This document shows, piece by piece, positions 61,745 through 64,000 of a DNA stretch of 64,000 nucleotides. The notes under the pieces are model-generated. The model was not told the DNA's origin, did no database searches, and saw nothing but the letters and a program-made list of their open reading frames with translations. The DNA is from Tepidiforma thermophila. Its GTDB lineage: Bacteria; Chloroflexota; Dehalococcoidia; Tepidiformales; Tepidiformaceae. Position 1 is the first letter of the stretch; each line of letters opens with the position of its first letter. Location of the stretch: assembly GCF_002563855.1 (NCBI RefSeq), contig NZ_PDJQ01000001.1, positions 124,001-188,000 of the forward strand. Direction: 5' to 3'. The translations under genes were made by a program, and so were the position numbers.

Positions 61745-62383
61745 GTGAGCGCCGATTTCGCGATCGATGCGTGGCTGGCCGAGGAGGGGCTGGTGGATGC
61801 TGCCGGGCTGGCGGCGGCGCGGGGGGTGCTGGTGGCGGCCGGGCTGACGAACGGGAAGAAGGCGCGGATGGCGGTGACGAAGAAGGAGCGGGCGCGGGAG
61901 GCGCTCTGGGCGGGCGTTGCGGGGTGGTGCGGAGCGGCGGCGTGTGAGGCTGCGGCGCGGGGGACGGGCCGGGCGGTGGTGCGGACCACGCGGGAGCGGT
62001 GCGCCGGGTGCGGGGGATCGAACTCGCTGCAGGCGGCGCGGCTGGCGGCGGAGGCGTGCCGGGCGGCAGGAGTGCGCGAGGTGCTGGTGCTGGGCGGCGC
62101 GCCGCCGGCGCGGCAGGAGGCGGCGCGGCTGATGCGGGAAGCGGGCGGACCGCGGCTGCAGTTCGTAGAGGGGGATGTGCGGGTGACGGAGCAGGATGCG
62201 AGGGCGGACAAAGCGCGGGCGGATGTGGTGCTGGCGTGGGCAGGGACGCCGCTGCCGCACAAGGTGAGCGACCTCTACCGGCGGCGGGAGGCGGGTGATC
62301 CGCCGTTCATCACGGTGCCGACGACGGGGGTGGCGGCCCTCTTCGCGGCGCTGGCCGAACACGCGCGGAACCGCCGCCCGTAG
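61745..62383 (+). CDS. hypothetical protein, DUF2325-like C-terminal part
   Basis: The 212-residue protein has a CxxCGG motif ([10 protein letters not shown]) and a Rossmann-like second half: [58 protein letters not shown]. This is similar in layout to DUF2325 proteins, but I did not confirm it. The GTG start is six bases after ACAAT. It lies next to purE but a link to purine synthesis is unproven. Confidence 0.65.
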   Translation: MSADFAIDAWLAEEGLVDAAGLAAARGVLVAAGLTNGKKARMAVTKKERAREALWAGVAGWCGAAACEAAARGTGRAVVRTTRERCAGCGGSNSLQAARLAAEACRAAGVREVLVLGGAPPARQEAARLMREAGGPRLQFVEGDVRVTEQDARADKARADVVLAWAGTPLPHKVSDLYRRREAGDPPFITVPTTGVAALFAALAEHARNRRP

Positions 62384-62408
62384 CGCCGGGCGGCCGTACA
62401 ATGCGGGC

Positions 62409-62900
62409 ATGGCCGGGGAGGCGCCGCTGGTGGGCATCATCATGGGGAGTTCGAGCGACTGGCCGACGATGCGGCTGGCGGCGGAGGTGCTCGAGCGGTT
62501 CGGGGTGCCCTACGAGGCGCGGGTCGTTTCGGCGCACCGGACGCCCGGGCTGGTGACGGAGTACGCCTCGACGGCGGCGGCGCGCGGGCTGAAGGTGATC
62601 ATCGCGGGGGCCGGGGGCGCGGCTCATCTGCCGGGGATGACCGCGGCGCAGACCCCGCTCCCCGTCATCGGCGTGCCGATCCAGACGAAGGCGCTTCAGG
62701 GGCTCGACTCGCTGCTCTCGATTGTTCAGATGCCGCGCGGCACGCCGGTGGCGACGATGGCGATCGGCGAGGCGGGTGCGGTGAACGCGGCGCATTTCGC
62801 GGTGCGGCTGCTCGGCGCGGAGGACGCCGCGCTCCGGGAGCGGGTGGCGGCGTTCATGGCGGAGGAGCGGGACCGCGTGCTGGGCGAACAGCTGGCATGA
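62409..62900 (+). CDS. purE: 5-(carboxyamino)imidazole ribonucleotide mutase
   Basis: The 163-residue class I PurE converts N5-CAIR to CAIR. The [13 protein letters not shown] motif binds phosphate, and VVSAHRTPG holds the catalytic His. The [24 protein letters not shown] segment is typical. A TACAAT hexamer lies six bases before the ATG, and there is no Shine-Dalgarno. It overlaps purK by four bases. Confidence 0.97.
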   Translation: MAGEAPLVGIIMGSSSDWPTMRLAAEVLERFGVPYEARVVSAHRTPGLVTEYASTAAARGLKVIIAGAGGAAHLPGMTAAQTPLPVIGVPIQTKALQGLDSLLSIVQMPRGTPVATMAIGEAGAVNAAHFAVRLLGAEDAALRERVAAFMAEERDRVLGEQLA

Positions 62901-64000
62901 CGGCGCTGCCCCCGGGTTCGACCATCGGCGTCATCGGCGGGGGGCAGCTCGGGCTGATGCTGACCGAGGCGGCGCACGCGCTGGGTTACCGGGTGGCGGC
63001 CTTCACCGACACGGCTGATTGCCCGGCCGCCGCGGTGGCCGACGAGCTGGTCGTCGGGGGGTATACGGACGGGGCGGCGATTGCGCGGTTTGCGGAGCTG
63101 GCGGCAGTCGCAACGGTGGAGACGGAGACGCTGCCGGCAGCGACGCTGACGGCGGTGGGGGAGCGGATGGAGCTGCTGCCGCGGGCGGAGATCATCCTGA
63201 CGACGCAGGACCGGGCGAAGCAGCGGACGTTCACGGCCGGGCTGGGCATCGCGGTGCCGCGGCACCGGATCGTGGCGAGTGCGGCGGAGGCGGAGGCGGC
63301 GGGGCGGGAGCTGGCGATGCCGGCGGTCGTCAAGCGGGCGACGGGCGGCTACGACGGCCGGGGGCAGGCATGGGTGACGGCACCGGGCGAACTGGGGGAG
63401 GCGTGGGCGTCGCTCGGGGGCGGCACGTGCGTGGTCGAGGAGCGGGTGCCGTTCGCGGCGGAGTTCTCGGTCATCGTCTGCCGGAGCCGGGCGGGTGAGC
63501 TGGCGTTCTTCGACCCGATCCGGAACGTGCACCGGGGCGGGATTCTGCGGATTTCGCGCGCGCCGGCGGAAATCCCGGAGGCGTCGGCGGCGACGGCGCG
63601 GGAGTTCGCGCGGCGGTTCGCGGAGGGCGCCGGGCTCGTTGGCATTGCGTGCCTCGAGTGCTACCTGCTGCCGGACGGCGGGGTGCTGGTGAACGAGGTG
63701 GCGGCCCGGCCGCACAACTCGGGGCACCTGACGATCGAGGCGTGCGCGACGAGCCAGTTCGCGCAGCTGGTGCGGATCGTGGCGGGGCTGCCGCCCGGGG
63801 ACACGACGCTGCGGGAGCCGGCGACGATGCTCAACCTGATCGGCGACATCGACGAGGAGGCGCTGGCAGCGCTGGAGGCGGCGTACCCGGGGCGGACGTT
63901 CGTGCACCGGTACGGGAAGGCGCCGCGCCCGGGGCGGAAGCTGGGCCATGTGACGGTGCTTGGTTCGAACGCGGTTGTTCCGCCGGCTGCTCGACCGGGG
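62897..64000 (+). CDS. purK: 5-(carboxyamino)imidazole ribonucleotide synthase, partial
   Basis: This ATP-grasp enzyme makes N5-CAIR from AIR, bicarbonate and ATP and feeds PurE. The 368 visible residues have the N-terminal [13 protein letters not shown], the ATP-binding [14 protein letters not shown], the [16 protein letters not shown] strand, and [18 protein letters not shown]. The gene runs off the window end without a stop; probably only a few residues are missing. It overlaps purE by four bases. Confidence 0.95.
   Translation, partial: MTALPPGSTIGVIGGGQLGLMLTEAAHALGYRVAAFTDTADCPAAAVADELVVGGYTDGAAIARFAELAAVATVETETLPAATLTAVGERMELLPRAEIILTTQDRAKQRTFTAGLGIAVPRHRIVASAAEAEAAGRELAMPAVVKRATGGYDGRGQAWVTAPGELGEAWASLGGGTCVVEERVPFAAEFSVIVCRSRAGELAFFDPIRNVHRGGILRISRAPAEIPEASAATAREFARRFAEGAGLVGIACLECYLLPDGGVLVNEVAARPHNSGHLTIEACATSQFAQLVRIVAGLPPGDTTLREPATMLNLIGDIDEEALAALEAAYPGRTFVHRYGKAPRPGRKLGHVTVLGSNAVVPPAARPG

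Overview
This window is a very GC-rich, densely packed bacterial chromosome segment of about 70 protein genes on both strands. I saw no rRNA, tRNA, insertion sequence, phage or CRISPR array. Gene content (trehalose-6-phosphate synthase/phosphatase, LLM-class oxidoreductase, paired cytochromes P450 with a 3Fe-4S ferredoxin, acyl-CoA and enoyl-CoA enzymes, a CysO/CysM-type cysteine pathway, HspR-type heat-shock control) fits a thermophilic or mesophilic aerobic heterotroph. My inference, without any database search, is a Chloroflexota lineage near Dehalococcoidia/Tepidiforma; an actinobacterium-like relative is the main alternative.

Layout. 1-13.8 kb: the tail of a DEAD-box helicase, a rifampin-phosphotransferase-like enzyme, an ImuB-like Y-family polymerase relative under a textbook LexA box, valS, a secreted protein with a LuxR-type regulator, a MaoC-like dehydratase, otsA-otsB, an LLM oxidoreductase, and rsmE. 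13.7-18.3 kb: a peptide/solute ABC transporter operon divergent from a TetR regulator, with two perfect inverted repeats between them. 18.3-24.7 kb: small genes, then the heat-shock block hsp20 <-> dnaJ-hspR-clpC with a HAIR-like operator. 24.7-34.5 kb: a lipoprotein, a serine hydrolase, a metallo-hydrolase, a sigma factor with a frameshifted partner gene, and a five-gene cassette of a HAMP receptor, two roadblock-type proteins and two DUF4388-type proteins. 34.8-43 kb: acyl-CoA dehydrogenase, VOC protein, two MFS carriers, proB, and leuA with a candidate leaderless upstream ORF. 43.2-51 kb: an R2/ferritin-like diiron protein beside a paralog that has lost five of six metal ligands, a degenerate Rieske-like protein, two enoyl-CoA hydratase family genes around a pair of tiny paralogs, and a ferritin. 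52.3-56.2 kb: the cysteine operon rrf2-cysK-(MoaD-ThiF fusion)-cysO-cysM. 56.7-61.1 kb: an SppA-like protease and the two P450s plus ferredoxin. 61.2-64 kb: a lipoprotein, an unknown protein, purE and the 5' part of purK.

Genome-wide habits visible here. Many genes have a TANNNT hexamer 6-9 bases before the start codon, as expected for leaderless transcripts. Convergent gene pairs are separated by GC-rich hairpins without U-tracts. Two divergent intergenic regions carry 48-bp minisatellites with related units, and one of them adds about 26 copies of a telomere-like heptamer. Two genes are each broken by one missing G in a G5 run, which may be real slippage or a homopolymer sequencing error.

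The best candidates for something undescribed are the HAMP/roadblock/DUF4388 cassette (30.5-34.5 kb), the diiron protein with its metal-less partner (43.3-45.6 kb), the fused carrier-E1 cysteine operon (52.3-56.2 kb), and the leaderless upstream ORF in front of leuA (43.1 kb).
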